Below are positions 9,120 through 18,686 of a stretch of DNA of 33,175 nt, piece by piece; within the stretch, counting starts at the first letter, position 1; the number at the start of each line of letters is the position of its first letter. Below the pieces are notes generated by a model. That model was not told the DNA's origin. It did no database searches and saw only the letters and a program-made list of their open reading frames with translations. The translations under genes were made by a program, and so were the position numbers. This DNA is from Azoarcus taiwanensis (GTDB taxonomy: Bacteria > Pseudomonadota > Gammaproteobacteria > Burkholderiales > Rhodocyclaceae). The stretch spans positions 1 through 33,175 of the forward strand of contig NZ_WTVM01000035.1 of NCBI RefSeq assembly GCF_012910885.1. The letters run 5' to 3'.

Positions 9120-9587
9120 CTATGTTTTCGGCGCTGTCGGCATGAGCACGATGCGGCTGCCGGCGAATCGATCGTGCAAGAACTGGCGGTCGGGATCGAA
9201 GAACGCCCAAAGAATCCCTACGCCGAAACACAGCACCGATGGCCAGGCCAGTGCGAATCGCAGCAAGGCCCGACCCGGCCCGAGCCTTCGCCCGGTCTCG
9301 GCAGAGACTAGTCGGAGCCGCCAGGTCTGCATTGCCAGGGTGTTGCCGTGTCTCGACCAGTACCAGACAAAATAGAAACCCAGCACGACGAACACATGCA
9401 TCCAGAGAAGCCAGCCCGGCGGATCGAAGCCGAATGCCATGCCGAGCAGCACGTAGGGAATCATGAACGTCGGCGCAAGAATGCCGAGCACAAGAAGTGA
9501 CTCGTACAGCAGGCTGGCAAGCCTGCGCCGAAAACCGGCCAATTCGACAACGGGGGGAGCCGGGAGAGACGTTTGCTGGGGCGACAT
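9120..9587 (-). CDS. RDD family membrane protein
   Basis: A small inner-membrane protein of about 155 residues with the RDD domain. It opens with GFRRRLASLLYESLLVLG (the Arg of RDD in a first membrane helix) and has further hydrophobic segments FMIPYVLLGMAF, LWMHVFVVLGFYFVWYW and PSVLCFGVGILWAF. It also carries the typical GNTLAMQTWRLRLV and FLHDRFAGSRIV near the end. I chose ATG 9587 (MSPQQ...) because the RDD domain follows directly. The frame stays open to a GTG at 9674, abutting the DUF3106 stop, and the extra 29 residues look non-conserved. RDD proteins are often linked to ion or solute transport, but the function here is not known. It is last in the sigma-factor cluster. Confidence 0.82.
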   Translation of the reverse strand: MSPQQTSLPAPPVVELAGFRRRLASLLYESLLVLGILAPTFMIPYVLLGMAFGFDPPGWLLWMHVFVVLGFYFVWYWSRHGNTLAMQTWRLRLVSAETGRRLGPGRALLRFALAWPSVLCFGVGILWAFFDPDRQFLHDRFAGSRIVLMPTAPKT

Positions 9588-9674
9588 GAAAAGGAACGCT
9601 TCGGGAACGGTCCGAAACAATATGCCATTGAGCGCGATAGCCGCAAGCACACCAGCCGAACGCCCGGTCCGCAC

Positions 9675-10070
9675 CTACCGCGAAGACCCACCCTGCCGTT
9701 CGCCAGGCGATAGCTTTCGGTAAGCTTCCCACTGCTCATGCAGCGACTCACGCTGATCCGGTGGCATGCTGCGCAAGGCACGATACTGCTGCCGTGCGCG
9801 ATCCCGCTCTGCGGCGCTGAGATTCGCCCACTCACGCATGCGTTCGGTCGCTCGGGCACGCTCCTCCGGCGTCAGTCCTTCGAAACCGTCGCCGATCGCA
9901 AGCCACTGCCTGCGATCGGCGGCGCTCAAGCTGGCCCACTCCGCCTGGAGCGGCGCGAGCACGCGCTGTTGCGAAGGCGTCAGCCTCGTCCAGTCCTGTG
10001 CCGACGCGCTGCCCGGCACGACCGCCAGCGCCAACAACACCGTCAGGAGCGCGATTCGCGTGCGAGCCAT
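9675..10070 (-). CDS. DUF3106 exported protein
   Basis: A 131-residue protein with a clear Sec signal peptide (MARTRIALLTVLLALAVVPG, cleavage near ASA-Q at about 23-25), so it should be periplasmic. The mature part is helical, charged and built from three similar units: LTPSQQRVLAPLQAEWASL, LTPEERARATERMREWANL and MPPDQRESLHEQWEAYRKL. This matches DUF3106 as I remember it. The LTxxQ/LTPEE phrases recall the CpxP/Spy/CnrX type of periplasmic sensor-chaperone, but that is only a resemblance. Its start lies 28 bases inside the end of the DUF3619 gene, implying coupled translation. Confidence 0.85.
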   Translation of the reverse strand: MARTRIALLTVLLALAVVPGSASAQDWTRLTPSQQRVLAPLQAEWASLSAADRRQWLAIGDGFEGLTPEERARATERMREWANLSAAERDRARQQYRALRSMPPDQRESLHEQWEAYRKLSPGERQGGSSR

Positions 10071-10426
10071 GCCCTGAACTCCGGATCCAGATAAGCCTCT
10101 ATCGGCAAATCATCTATCAGCAGGGCAGTGTCGATTGCCTGCTGCGCCTCGAAACGATGGCTACTCGACCACTGCCCGCCAGCAAAGAACAACGCCAGCA
10201 AGACCAAAAGCATTGCCGATGAGGACATCACCGGTGAAAACGCGAGCCGCACGCGCACCCACCATGCCTGAAGGTCGTCATAGAAACTGCCCCGACTGCC
10301 GGTATCGCTGACTGCGAGCGCACGAGTACGGGCAACTCTCAGTCTTTCGAGGGCTCGGCCATCGAGCGTTCGATTCGACACCGACAAGTACTCGGCCACC
10401 CTGAGACCAAAACCCATCTCATTCAA
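10043..10426 (-). CDS. DUF3619 single-pass membrane protein, candidate anti-sigma partner
   Basis: About 127 residues: a charged N-terminal segment (FGLRVAEYLSVSNRTLDGRALERL), one transmembrane helix (SSAMLLVLLALFFAGG) and a short C-terminal part ending in LLIDDLPIEAYLDPEFRAWL, the conserved DUF3619 signature. Start choice: TTG at 10424-10426 overlaps the TGA of the sigma gene and has AGAGGAG 7 bases upstream; an ATG at 10415-10417 is the alternative. Overlap with the sigma gene on one side and DUF3106 on the other shows a tight operon. Topology (cytosolic N-terminus, one helix, short periplasmic tail) and position right after a sigma gene fit an anti-sigma role, which is inference. Confidence 0.82.
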   Translation of the reverse strand: MNEMGFGLRVAEYLSVSNRTLDGRALERLRVARTRALAVSDTGSRGSFYDDLQAWWVRVRLAFSPVMSSSAMLLVLLALFFAGGQWSSSHRFEAQQAIDTALLIDDLPIEAYLDPEFRAWLARESRS

Positions 10427-10980
10427 AGCACGACTCCTCTCGCGCGCAGCGCTGCCGCGAGCGTCTTCGTGGCCCGCGAGCAATGCGTCTTCACGCTGCC
10501 TTCAGAGCACCCCATCGCTGCCGCTGTTTCCGAAATATCCATCTCTTCCCAGTAACGCATCAGGAAGGCCTCACGTTGACGGGCCGGCAATCGCGCGATC
10601 TCACGCTCGATGACGGCAAGTGTCTGCTGCTGTTCGAGGCTAGCCTGCGGGGTCTGGCCAGCCTCTCCAGCCGCCGGAAGGCCGTCGAGGGGGTCGTCCG
10701 ACTCGTCAACTTCGCGCACCAGCGCCGAGAACAGCGTCGTCCAAGTGTTTCGCACCTTGCGACGACGGAGCAAGTCATACACCGCATTGCGCAGAATACG
10801 CTGAAAAAGCATCGGCAGTTCCGGTGCCGGGCGTCCGGCGTAGCTGGCGCAAAGCTTGAGCATCGCGTCCTGAACCGCGTCCAGCGCCAGTTCCTCGTCA
10901 CGGAGGGCAAACAGGGCTGTGCGATAAGCGCGCCTTTCGATACCTTCGAGAAAAGAAGAGAGTTCTGCCCGGGAGGCCAG
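10423..10980 (-). CDS. ECF-like RNA polymerase sigma factor (probable CTG start)
   Basis: A sigma-70 family protein with region 2 (ELSSFLEGIERRAY ... LALDAVQDAMLKL ... PMLFQRILRNAVYDLLRRRK) and region 4 (IEREIARLPARQREAFLMRYWEEMDISETAAAMGCSEGSVKTHCSRATKTL, a helix-turn-helix). Length is about 185 residues from the proposed start. The only in-frame ATG (10863) would remove half of region 2. Between it and the upstream in-frame stop (TAA at 11005-11007) there is no ATG, GTG or TTG. A CTG at 10978-10980 has GAGGA 7 bases upstream and falls where related proteins begin (xASxxELSSFL). It is followed by DUF3619, DUF3106 and RDD genes. Target promoters are unknown. Confidence 0.85.
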   Translation of the reverse strand: MASRAELSSFLEGIERRAYRTALFALRDEELALDAVQDAMLKLCASYAGRPAPELPMLFQRILRNAVYDLLRRRKVRNTWTTLFSALVREVDESDDPLDGLPAAGEAGQTPQASLEQQQTLAVIEREIARLPARQREAFLMRYWEEMDISETAAAMGCSEGSVKTHCSRATKTLAAALRARGVVL

Positions 10981-11031
10981 TTGGGAATCCTCGACTAGAG
11001 GGCTTTACGCCGCTCGCGAATGGTGCCGAAC

Positions 11032-11060
11032 TTGACCGCGCATCGCGCGGACGGTAACGT
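11032..11060 (+). promoter_or_regulatory. Putative promoter of ilvI
   Basis: TTGACC at 11032-11037, a 17-base spacer, then TAACGT at 11055-11060. The predicted 5' leader is about 30 bases, with no room for a leader peptide before the ilvI ATG at 11097. The region 10981-11096 is shared with the divergent sigma gene. Confidence 0.5.
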
Positions 11061-11096
11061 TCGTCGTTTGGGATTTTTTGTGCGAGCGAGTTTGCG

Positions 11097-12806
11097 ATGG
11101 TGCTGAGTGGTGCGGAGATTGTAATCAGGTGCCTGCAGGAAGAAAAGGTCGAGTACGTCTTCGGCTATCCGGGCGGCGCAGTGCTCTTCCTCTACGACGC
11201 CCTGTTCAACCAGGACCAGGTCCGTCACGTTCTCGTACGTCACGAACAAGCCGCGGTCCATGCAGCCGACGGTTATGCGCGCTCCACCCAGTCCGTCGGT
11301 GTCGCACTGGTGACCTCGGGTCCGGGCGCGACGAACGCGGTCACCGGAATCGCCACCGCCTACTGTGACTCGGTGCCAATGGTCATCATCTCGGGCCAGG
11401 TGCCGACTGCAGCGATCGGTCAGGATGCCTTCCAGGAAGTCGACACCGTCGGCATCACCCGCCCCTGCGTGAAGCACAACTTCCTCGTCCGCGACGTCAA
11501 GGATATCGCACCGACCATCAAAAAGGCCTTTCATCTCGCCCGGACCGGCCGCCCCGGCCCGGTTCTCGTCGACATCCCCAAGGATGTGTCGATGCACAAG
11601 TGCGAGTTCAGCTATCCCGACAAGGTCGAGATGCGCTCCTACAACCCGGTGGTGAAAGGCCACCAGGGACAGATCCGCAAGGCCGTGCAGCTGCTGCTCG
11701 AAGCCAAGCGGCCAATGATCTACACCGGTGGCGGCGTGATTCTCTCCGACGCGGCCGAGCAACTCACCAAGCTCACCCGACTGCTCGGTTTCCCGATCAC
11801 CAACACCCTCATGGGGCTCGGCGCCTATCCGGCCAGCGACCGTCAGTACCTCGGCATGCCTGGCATGCACGGCACCTACGAAGCCAACATGTCGATGCAC
11901 TTCTGCGACGTGTTGCTCGCCATCGGTGCCCGTTTCGACGACCGGGTGATCGGCAACCCCGACCATTTCGCGGAAGAGCCGCGCAAGATTATCCATGTCG
12001 ACATCGACCCGTCCTCGATCTCCAAGCGTGTCAAGGTCGATCTCCCCATCGTCGGTAACGTCCGCGATGTCCTCGACGAAATGATCAGCCAGATCGAGGC
12101 CGCCAACGCCCGTCCCAACCAGGAAGCGCTTGGCGCCTGGTGGAAGCAGGTCGAGGAATGGCGCAGCCGCGACTGCATGAAGTTCAAGAACTCAGACGAA
12201 ATCATCAAGCCGCAGTACGTCGTACAGAAATTGTGGGAAGTCACCGGTGGCGATGCCTTCGTGACGTCAGATGTCGGCCAGCACCAGATGTGGGCTGCGC
12301 AGTACTACCGATTCGACAAACCGCGCCGCTGGCTCAACTCGGGCGGCCTCGGCACCATGGGGGTAGGCCTGCCTTACGCGATGGGCGCCCAGTTGGCCCA
12401 CCCGGATGCGCAGGTCGCCTGCGTTACCGGCGAAGCCTCCATCCAAATGTGCATCCAGGAGTTGTCGACCTGCAAGCAGTTCCGCCTGCCGATCAAGATC
12501 TGCAACCTCAACAACCGCTATCTTGGCATGGTGCGTCAATGGCAGCAGTTGTTCCACGGTGGGCGTTACTCCGAGTCCTACATGGATTCGCTGCCCGACT
12601 TCGCCAAGCTTGCCGAGTCCTACGGTCATGTCGGAATCCGGGTTGAGCGGCCCTCCGACGTCGAAGGCGCGCTGCGCGAGGCTTTCAGCCGCAAGAACGA
12701 CCTGGTGTTCCTGGACTTCCAGGTCGATCAGACCGAGAACGTCTACCCGATGGTCCAGGGCGGTAAGGGACTGACCGAAATGATCCTCTCGGCAGAGGAC
12801 CTCTAA
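11097..12806 (+). CDS. ilvI: Acetolactate synthase, large (catalytic) subunit
   Basis: Thiamine-diphosphate and FAD dependent enzyme that makes 2-acetolactate or 2-aceto-2-hydroxybutyrate, the first common step to valine, leucine and isoleucine. 569 residues, normal length. Visible parts: SGAEIVIRCLQEEKVEYVFGYPGGA at the start, RHEQAAVHAADGYAR with the catalytic Glu, TSGPGATNAVTGIATAY, the central FAD domain (GGGVILSDAAEQL ... GMHGTYEAN, GARFDDRV) and the C-terminal ThDP domain. It resembles E. coli IlvI (acetolactate synthase III) most, for example LNNRYLGMVRQWQ and LPDFAKLAESYGHVG. The ThDP-magnesium motif reads TGEASIQM, where E. coli has TGDGSIQM. The regulatory subunit gene ilvH follows 103 bases downstream. 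Confidence 0.97.
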   Translation: MVLSGAEIVIRCLQEEKVEYVFGYPGGAVLFLYDALFNQDQVRHVLVRHEQAAVHAADGYARSTQSVGVALVTSGPGATNAVTGIATAYCDSVPMVIISGQVPTAAIGQDAFQEVDTVGITRPCVKHNFLVRDVKDIAPTIKKAFHLARTGRPGPVLVDIPKDVSMHKCEFSYPDKVEMRSYNPVVKGHQGQIRKAVQLLLEAKRPMIYTGGGVILSDAAEQLTKLTRLLGFPITNTLMGLGAYPASDRQYLGMPGMHGTYEANMSMHFCDVLLAIGARFDDRVIGNPDHFAEEPRKIIHVDIDPSSISKRVKVDLPIVGNVRDVLDEMISQIEAANARPNQEALGAWWKQVEEWRSRDCMKFKNSDEIIKPQYVVQKLWEVTGGDAFVTSDVGQHQMWAAQYYRFDKPRRWLNSGGLGTMGVGLPYAMGAQLAHPDAQVACVTGEASIQMCIQELSTCKQFRLPIKICNLNNRYLGMVRQWQQLFHGGRYSESYMDSLPDFAKLAESYGHVGIRVERPSDVEGALREAFSRKNDLVFLDFQVDQTENVYPMVQGGKGLTEMILSAEDL

Positions 12807-12826
12807 GTCAACAACAAGCACACCGA

Positions 12827-12868
12827 ACCCGGTCTTGCCCGGCGGCTAGCCGGGTGACCTACCCGGCT
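12827..12868 (+). promoter_or_regulatory. Mutually exclusive hairpins between ilvI and ilvH
   Basis: Four GC segments are present: ACCCGG (12827-12832), CCCGGC (12838-12843), AGCCGGGT (12848-12855) and ACCCGGCT (12861-12868). The third can pair with the first (6 bp), the second (6 bp) or the fourth (8 bp, 5-base loop), but only with one at a time. No T-run follows. It may tune the ilvI:ilvH ratio or be an mRNA-processing site. Confidence 0.4.
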
Positions 12869-12909
12869 CCACCGCGCCGATTCGGTAACGCTTTACTCAC
12901 GAGTTCATC

Positions 12910-13401
12910 ATGAGACACGTCATATCACTGCTGATCGAGAACGAGTCCGGCGCCCTCTCCCGCGTCTCCGGACTCTTCTCCGCCCGTGGCTACAACATCG
13001 AATCCCTGACGGTGGCGCCCACCGAGGACGCCTCGATGTCGCGGATGACCATCGTCACCACCGGCTCGGACGACATCATCGAACAGATCACCAAACAACT
13101 GAACAAGCTGGTCGAGGTGATCAAGGTGGTCGACATCTCGGAATCGGCGCACATCGAGCGCGAGCTCATGCTGATCAAGGTCCGCGCCACCGGCAAGGAC
13201 CGCGACGAGATGAAGCGTATGGCCGATATTTTCCGGGCACGCATCATCGACGTCACGGAAGCATCGTACGTCATCGAACTCACCGGCAATCAGGGCAAGC
13301 TCGACGCCTTCGTCGCGGCAATCGGTAACGAGCTGATTCTCGAAACCGTGCGTTCCGGCATTTGCGGCGTCGGGCGCGGCGACAGAGTACTCAAGGTCTG
13401 A
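12910..13401 (+). CDS. ilvH: Acetolactate synthase, small (regulatory) subunit
   Basis: Regulatory partner of the preceding catalytic subunit. It stimulates activity and confers feedback inhibition by valine. 163 residues, the standard length. The N-terminal ACT domain begins MRHVISLLIENESGALSRVSGLFSARGYNIESLTVAPTED (residues 1-40), which carries the valine-site region, followed by MTIVTTG, LNKLVEVIKVVDIS and a second ACT-like half (ELMLIKVRATGKDRDEMKRMADIFRARIIDV). It lies between ilvI and ilvC in the usual order. Confidence 0.97.
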   Translation: MRHVISLLIENESGALSRVSGLFSARGYNIESLTVAPTEDASMSRMTIVTTGSDDIIEQITKQLNKLVEVIKVVDISESAHIERELMLIKVRATGKDRDEMKRMADIFRARIIDVTEASYVIELTGNQGKLDAFVAAIGNELILETVRSGICGVGRGDRVLKV

Positions 13402-14493
<1,092 letters not shown>

Positions 14494-14533
14494 TCGCGCA
14501 TCGCATGTCCGGCCGAAAGGCCGACATTCATGG

Positions 14534-14557
14534 ACGGGCCCCGACGGGGCCCGTTTT
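14534..14557 (+). terminator. Intrinsic terminator after ilvC
   Basis: CGGGCCCC (14535-14542) pairs with GGGGCCCG (14546-14553), a perfect 8-bp stem (plus A-T) with a 3-base loop, followed by TTTTCGTT. It lies about 40 bases after the ilvC stop. Confidence 0.9.
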
Positions 14558-14582
14558 CGTTGGAGCCGGCTTTTTCCCGGCG

Positions 14583-14612
14583 TTCAACCGCAAACCCCGC
14601 ATGCGGTAGAAT
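14583..14612 (+). promoter_or_regulatory. Putative promoter of pssA
   Basis: A good -10 box TAGAAT lies at 14607-14612 with a poor -35 (TTCAAC, 14583-14588) 18 bases upstream. It is placed between the ilvC terminator and the pssA start at 14662, where a promoter is needed. Confidence 0.4.
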
Positions 14613-14661
14613 CGGGATTCATCGACTCCTCACAGCGTGCGGCCCCAGTGGCCACCTACCC

Positions 14662-15450
14662 ATGCCCCTCAACGAACCAGACCAAAGACGTCGCGGCATC
14701 TACATCCTGCCCAACCTGTTCACGACGGCCGCACTCTTCGCCGGGTTCTATGCCATCGTGCAGGCGATGCACGGACGTTTCGAGGTCTCGGCCGTCGCGA
14801 TCTTCGTCGCAATGCTCCTCGACGGCCTGGACGGACGGGTGGCACGACTCACCAACACCCAGAGCGAGTTCGGCGCAGAGTACGACTCGCTGTCCGACAT
14901 GGTGTCCTTCGGTGCCGCTCCGGCGCTGGTCATGTATGAGTGGGCACTCAAGGATCTCGGCAAGTTCGGTTGGATTGCCGCCTTCATCTTCTGCGCCGGG
15001 GCCGCATTGCGCCTTGCCCGCTTCAACACGACGATTGCCTCGATCGACAAGCGTTACTTCCAGGGATTGCCGAGTCCGGCCGCAGCGGCCCTCATCGCCG
15101 GCATGGTCTGGGTCACCATGGACAACGGCATCGCGGGCGAAGACGTCGCCTGGCTCGCCTTCGCATTGACGATCTTCGCAGGGCTGTCGATGGTCAGCAA
15201 CGTGCTGTTCTGGAGCGGCAAGGACATCAACCTGCGCAAGAGCGTACCTTTCATCGTCGTCATTGCCGTCGTGCTCGGTTTCGCGCTGGTGTCTACCTAT
15301 CCACCCGGTGTTCTGTTCGGGCTGTTTGTCGCCTACGCGCTATCAGGCTATGTGATCTGGGCGTGGCGCTGGTCGCGACGACGGCGTCACCCGCTTCATT
15401 CCGGTTCGGAAACGGATACCGAAACCGACTCAGGCAAGCATCCTGACTGA
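14662..15450 (+). CDS. pssA: CDP-diacylglycerol-serine O-phosphatidyltransferase
   Basis: Integral membrane enzyme making phosphatidylserine from CDP-diacylglycerol and serine, the committed step toward phosphatidylethanolamine. 262 residues with about six to seven hydrophobic helices. The CDP-alcohol phosphotransferase motif is complete: DGLDGRVAR ... FGAEYDSLSD, with its conserved Asp residues (about residues 53-79). GIYILPNLFTTAALFAGFYAI at the N-terminus and ALRLARFN and GLPSPAAAA are typical of the bacterial PssA (subclass II) group. The start ATG 14662 is chosen because the family begins just before RRRGIYILPN; an upstream extension would run through the ilvC terminator. The C-terminal tail is Arg, Ser and Thr rich. 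Confidence 0.95.
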   Translation: MPLNEPDQRRRGIYILPNLFTTAALFAGFYAIVQAMHGRFEVSAVAIFVAMLLDGLDGRVARLTNTQSEFGAEYDSLSDMVSFGAAPALVMYEWALKDLGKFGWIAAFIFCAGAALRLARFNTTIASIDKRYFQGLPSPAAAALIAGMVWVTMDNGIAGEDVAWLAFALTIFAGLSMVSNVLFWSGKDINLRKSVPFIVVIAVVLGFALVSTYPPGVLFGLFVAYALSGYVIWAWRWSRRRRHPLHSGSETDTETDSGKHPD

Positions 15451-15499
15451 GGCCACGGCCAGGTAATCAGGCTCATAGTGGTGCGCTATCCCAATACCC

Positions 15500-15529
15500 T
15501 TTACTTTCCGGCGAACAGGGGTTTATATT
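15500..15529 (+). promoter_or_regulatory. Putative leuA promoter
   Basis: -35-like TTTACT (15500-15505), an 18-base spacer and -10 TATATT (15524-15529). Transcription would start about 7 bases downstream, at or next to the ATG of the leucine-rich leader frame (15536). Confidence 0.55.
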
Positions 15530-15535
15530 GCGGAC

Positions 15536-15628
15536 ATGCATCCTGAACGCGACACCCTCCTTGTTACGTTCCGCCTTCCAGCGAGCCTGCTGCCGCTGGG
15601 GCCGCTGCTGCGCCTCGCGCGCACCTGA
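15536..15628 (+). CDS. Candidate leucine leader peptide upstream of leuA
   Basis: A 30-codon open frame from ATG 15536 to TGA 15628, in the 274-base gap between pssA and leuA. It reads MHPERDTLLVTFRL, then PASLLPLGPLLRLART. Nine of 30 residues are leucine, including three Leu-Leu pairs, clustered in the second half as in the leader peptides of attenuated leu operons. It begins directly after the putative leuA promoter, perhaps leaderless, since no good Shine-Dalgarno is near. Downstream is a pyrimidine tract (15631-15657) whose TCTCC (15652-15656) can pair with the leuA ribosome site GGAGA (15715-15719), and GCTGGGGCC inside the frame can pair with GGCGCCAGC near 15661. I find no clear intrinsic terminator, so control by masking of the ribosome site is as likely as transcription attenuation. 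In GC-rich DNA a chance Leu-rich frame is possible. Confidence 0.5.
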   Translation: MHPERDTLLVTFRLPASLLPLGPLLRLART

Positions 15629-15724
15629 AACCCCTCCCCCCTCCCCTGAACTCTCCCGCACGGCGCCAGCCGCGCGGTTTGCGTGCATCCACAGCCGAAA
15701 CAGAACACTCCCCAGGAGACAGCC

Positions 15725-17260
15725 ATGAGCGACCACTTGATCATTTTCGACACCACCTTGCGTGATGGTGAACAGAGCCCCGGCGCCTCGATGACTCGTG
15801 AGGAGAAGCTGCGAATCGCGCGTCAGCTCGAGCGAATGCGCGTCGACGTCATCGAAGCGGGTTTTCCGGCCGCATCGAACGGCGACTTCGAGTCGGTCCG
15901 CTCAATCGCCGAGGCCATCCGTGAGTCGACCGTTTGCGGCCTTGCCCGTGCAAACGAGAACGACATTCGCCGGGCCGGCGAGGCCATCCGTCCGGCCGCA
16001 CTTGGTCGTATCCACACTTTCATCGCAACCAGCCCGATTCACATGGAAAAGAAACTGCGCATGTCCCCCGACGAGGTGGTTGCGCAGGCGGTCAAGGCGA
16101 TCGGCTGGGCGCGTGAATACACTGACGACATCGAATTCTCGGCTGAGGATGCGGGTCGTTCCGAGATCGATTTCTTGTGTCGCATCTTCGAGGAAGTGAT
16201 CAAGGCCGGCGCCACCACGATCAACGTGCCCGATACCGTCGGCTACAACGTGCCCGAACAGCTTGCCAACACCATCCGCAACCTGATCGAGCGTGTTCCC
16301 AACTCCGACAAAGTGGTGTGGTCGGTGCACTGCCACAACGATCTCGGTCTCGCGGTCGCAAACTCGCTGGCCTCCGTTCTCGCCGGTGCCCGTCAGGTCG
16401 AGTGCACGATCAACGGATTGGGTGAACGTGCCGGCAACGCCTCACTCGAAGAGAACGTCATGGCGGTACGCACCCGCCGCGACGTGTTTCCTTGCGACAC
16501 GCGCATCGACACGACCCAGATCGTGCCAGCATCCAAGCTGGTGTCCGGGGTGACCGGCTTCCCGGTACAGCCGAACAAGGCGATTGTCGGTGCCAACGCC
16601 TTTTCGCACGAGTCCGGCATCCATCAGGACGGGGTCCTCAAGCACCGCGAAACCTACGAGATCATGCGCGCCGAAGACGTCGGCTGGGGTGCCAACAAAC
16701 TGGTCCTCGGAAAACACTCGGGGCGAAACGCGTTCCGCACCCGCTTGCAGGAAATCGGCATCGTCATCGAATCCGAGGATCACCTCAACCACGCCTTTGC
16801 GCGCTTCAAGGAACTGGCAGACAAGAAGCACGAAATTTTCGACGAGGACCTCAACGCCCTGATGAGCGACGAGATCGTCACGCCCGAGCAGGAGCACTTC
16901 CGCCTGGTTTCCTCGCGCTTTCTGTCGGAGACCGGCGAGCCGCCCGAGGCGGAACTGACGATCGCGGCCGGCGGCACCGAATCGCATGTGAAGTCGACCG
17001 GATCCGGTCCGGTCGATGCCACTTTCCGTGCCATCGAATCGGTCGCACAGAGCGGTACCGAGCTGTTGCTGTATTCGGTCAATGCCATCACCACCGGCAC
17101 CGACGCCCAGGGAGAGGTCACCGTGCGGCTCGCACGCGATGGCAAGGTCGTCAATGGCCAGGGCGCCGACACCGACATCATCGTCGCCTCGGCAAAAGCC
17201 TACCTCAACGCGCTCAACAAGCTGCACGGGAACATGGAGCGCCTCAACCCGCAGGTCTGA
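15725..17260 (+). CDS. leuA: 2-isopropylmalate synthase
   Basis: First committed enzyme of leucine synthesis: acetyl-CoA plus 2-ketoisovalerate to 2-isopropylmalate, feedback-inhibited by leucine. 511 residues, usual for the proteobacterial type. The TIM-barrel domain (1 to about 280) has [33 protein letters not shown] with metal-binding His residues, and the signature [17 protein letters not shown]. The linker carries [17 protein letters not shown] and GKHSGRNAF. The C-terminal leucine-binding regulatory domain has [35 protein letters not shown] start at ATG 15725, with AGGAG six bases upstream, rather than the in-frame ATG at 15683. Regulation by the leucine-rich leader is proposed. Confidence 0.98.
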   Translation: MSDHLIIFDTTLRDGEQSPGASMTREEKLRIARQLERMRVDVIEAGFPAASNGDFESVRSIAEAIRESTVCGLARANENDIRRAGEAIRPAALGRIHTFIATSPIHMEKKLRMSPDEVVAQAVKAIGWAREYTDDIEFSAEDAGRSEIDFLCRIFEEVIKAGATTINVPDTVGYNVPEQLANTIRNLIERVPNSDKVVWSVHCHNDLGLAVANSLASVLAGARQVECTINGLGERAGNASLEENVMAVRTRRDVFPCDTRIDTTQIVPASKLVSGVTGFPVQPNKAIVGANAFSHESGIHQDGVLKHRETYEIMRAEDVGWGANKLVLGKHSGRNAFRTRLQEIGIVIESEDHLNHAFARFKELADKKHEIFDEDLNALMSDEIVTPEQEHFRLVSSRFLSETGEPPEAELTIAAGGTESHVKSTGSGPVDATFRAIESVAQSGTELLLYSVNAITTGTDAQGEVTVRLARDGKVVNGQGADTDIIVASAKAYLNALNKLHGNMERLNPQV

Positions 17261-17268
17261 GGTCGATT

Positions 17269-17299
17269 GATTCGGGGCGCGCACGCCACGCCCCGAATC
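17269..17299. terminator. Hairpin between convergent leuA and DUF2069
   Basis: GATTCGGGGCG (17269-17279) pairs perfectly with CGCCCCGAATC (17289-17299), an 11-bp stem with a 9-base loop, 8 bases after the leuA stop. There is no T-run on either side, but the position between convergent genes fits a bidirectional transcription barrier. Confidence 0.55.
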
Positions 17300-17345
17300 T
17301 CCGACGGGTGCATTCCCACAGGCAACGCCGGATGGCAACGAAAGC

Positions 17346-18617
<1,272 letters not shown>

Positions 18618-18686
18618 TTATATCCGCACGGTCCGCTGGCCCGCAGTGCATTGCGCAGAGCGGAGGGAGCGCGGACAATCCGGTTC

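Noticed and set aside
7733-9145. 470-codon plus-strand frame opposite the ATPase
   Set aside because: It is antisense to a complete P-type ATPase, rich in Arg, His and Asp as expected from a shadow frame, with no recognisable motif.
11067-11096. Leader-peptide attenuator ahead of ilvI (a run of six T at 11074-11079)
   Set aside because: There is no small Ile/Val/Leu-rich frame and no hairpin in front of the T-run; the leader is too short.
10995-11996. 333-codon minus-strand frame over ilvI and its promoter
   Set aside because: It is antisense to the conserved N-terminal half of acetolactate synthase and runs through the divergent promoter.
15523-15756. Minus-strand 77-codon frame with a lipoprotein-like start (a Cys after a hydrophobic stretch)
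   Set aside because: It overlaps the leuA start and promoter, has no ribosome site, and its tail is Arg/Ser-rich noise. The plus-strand leader frame explains the region better.
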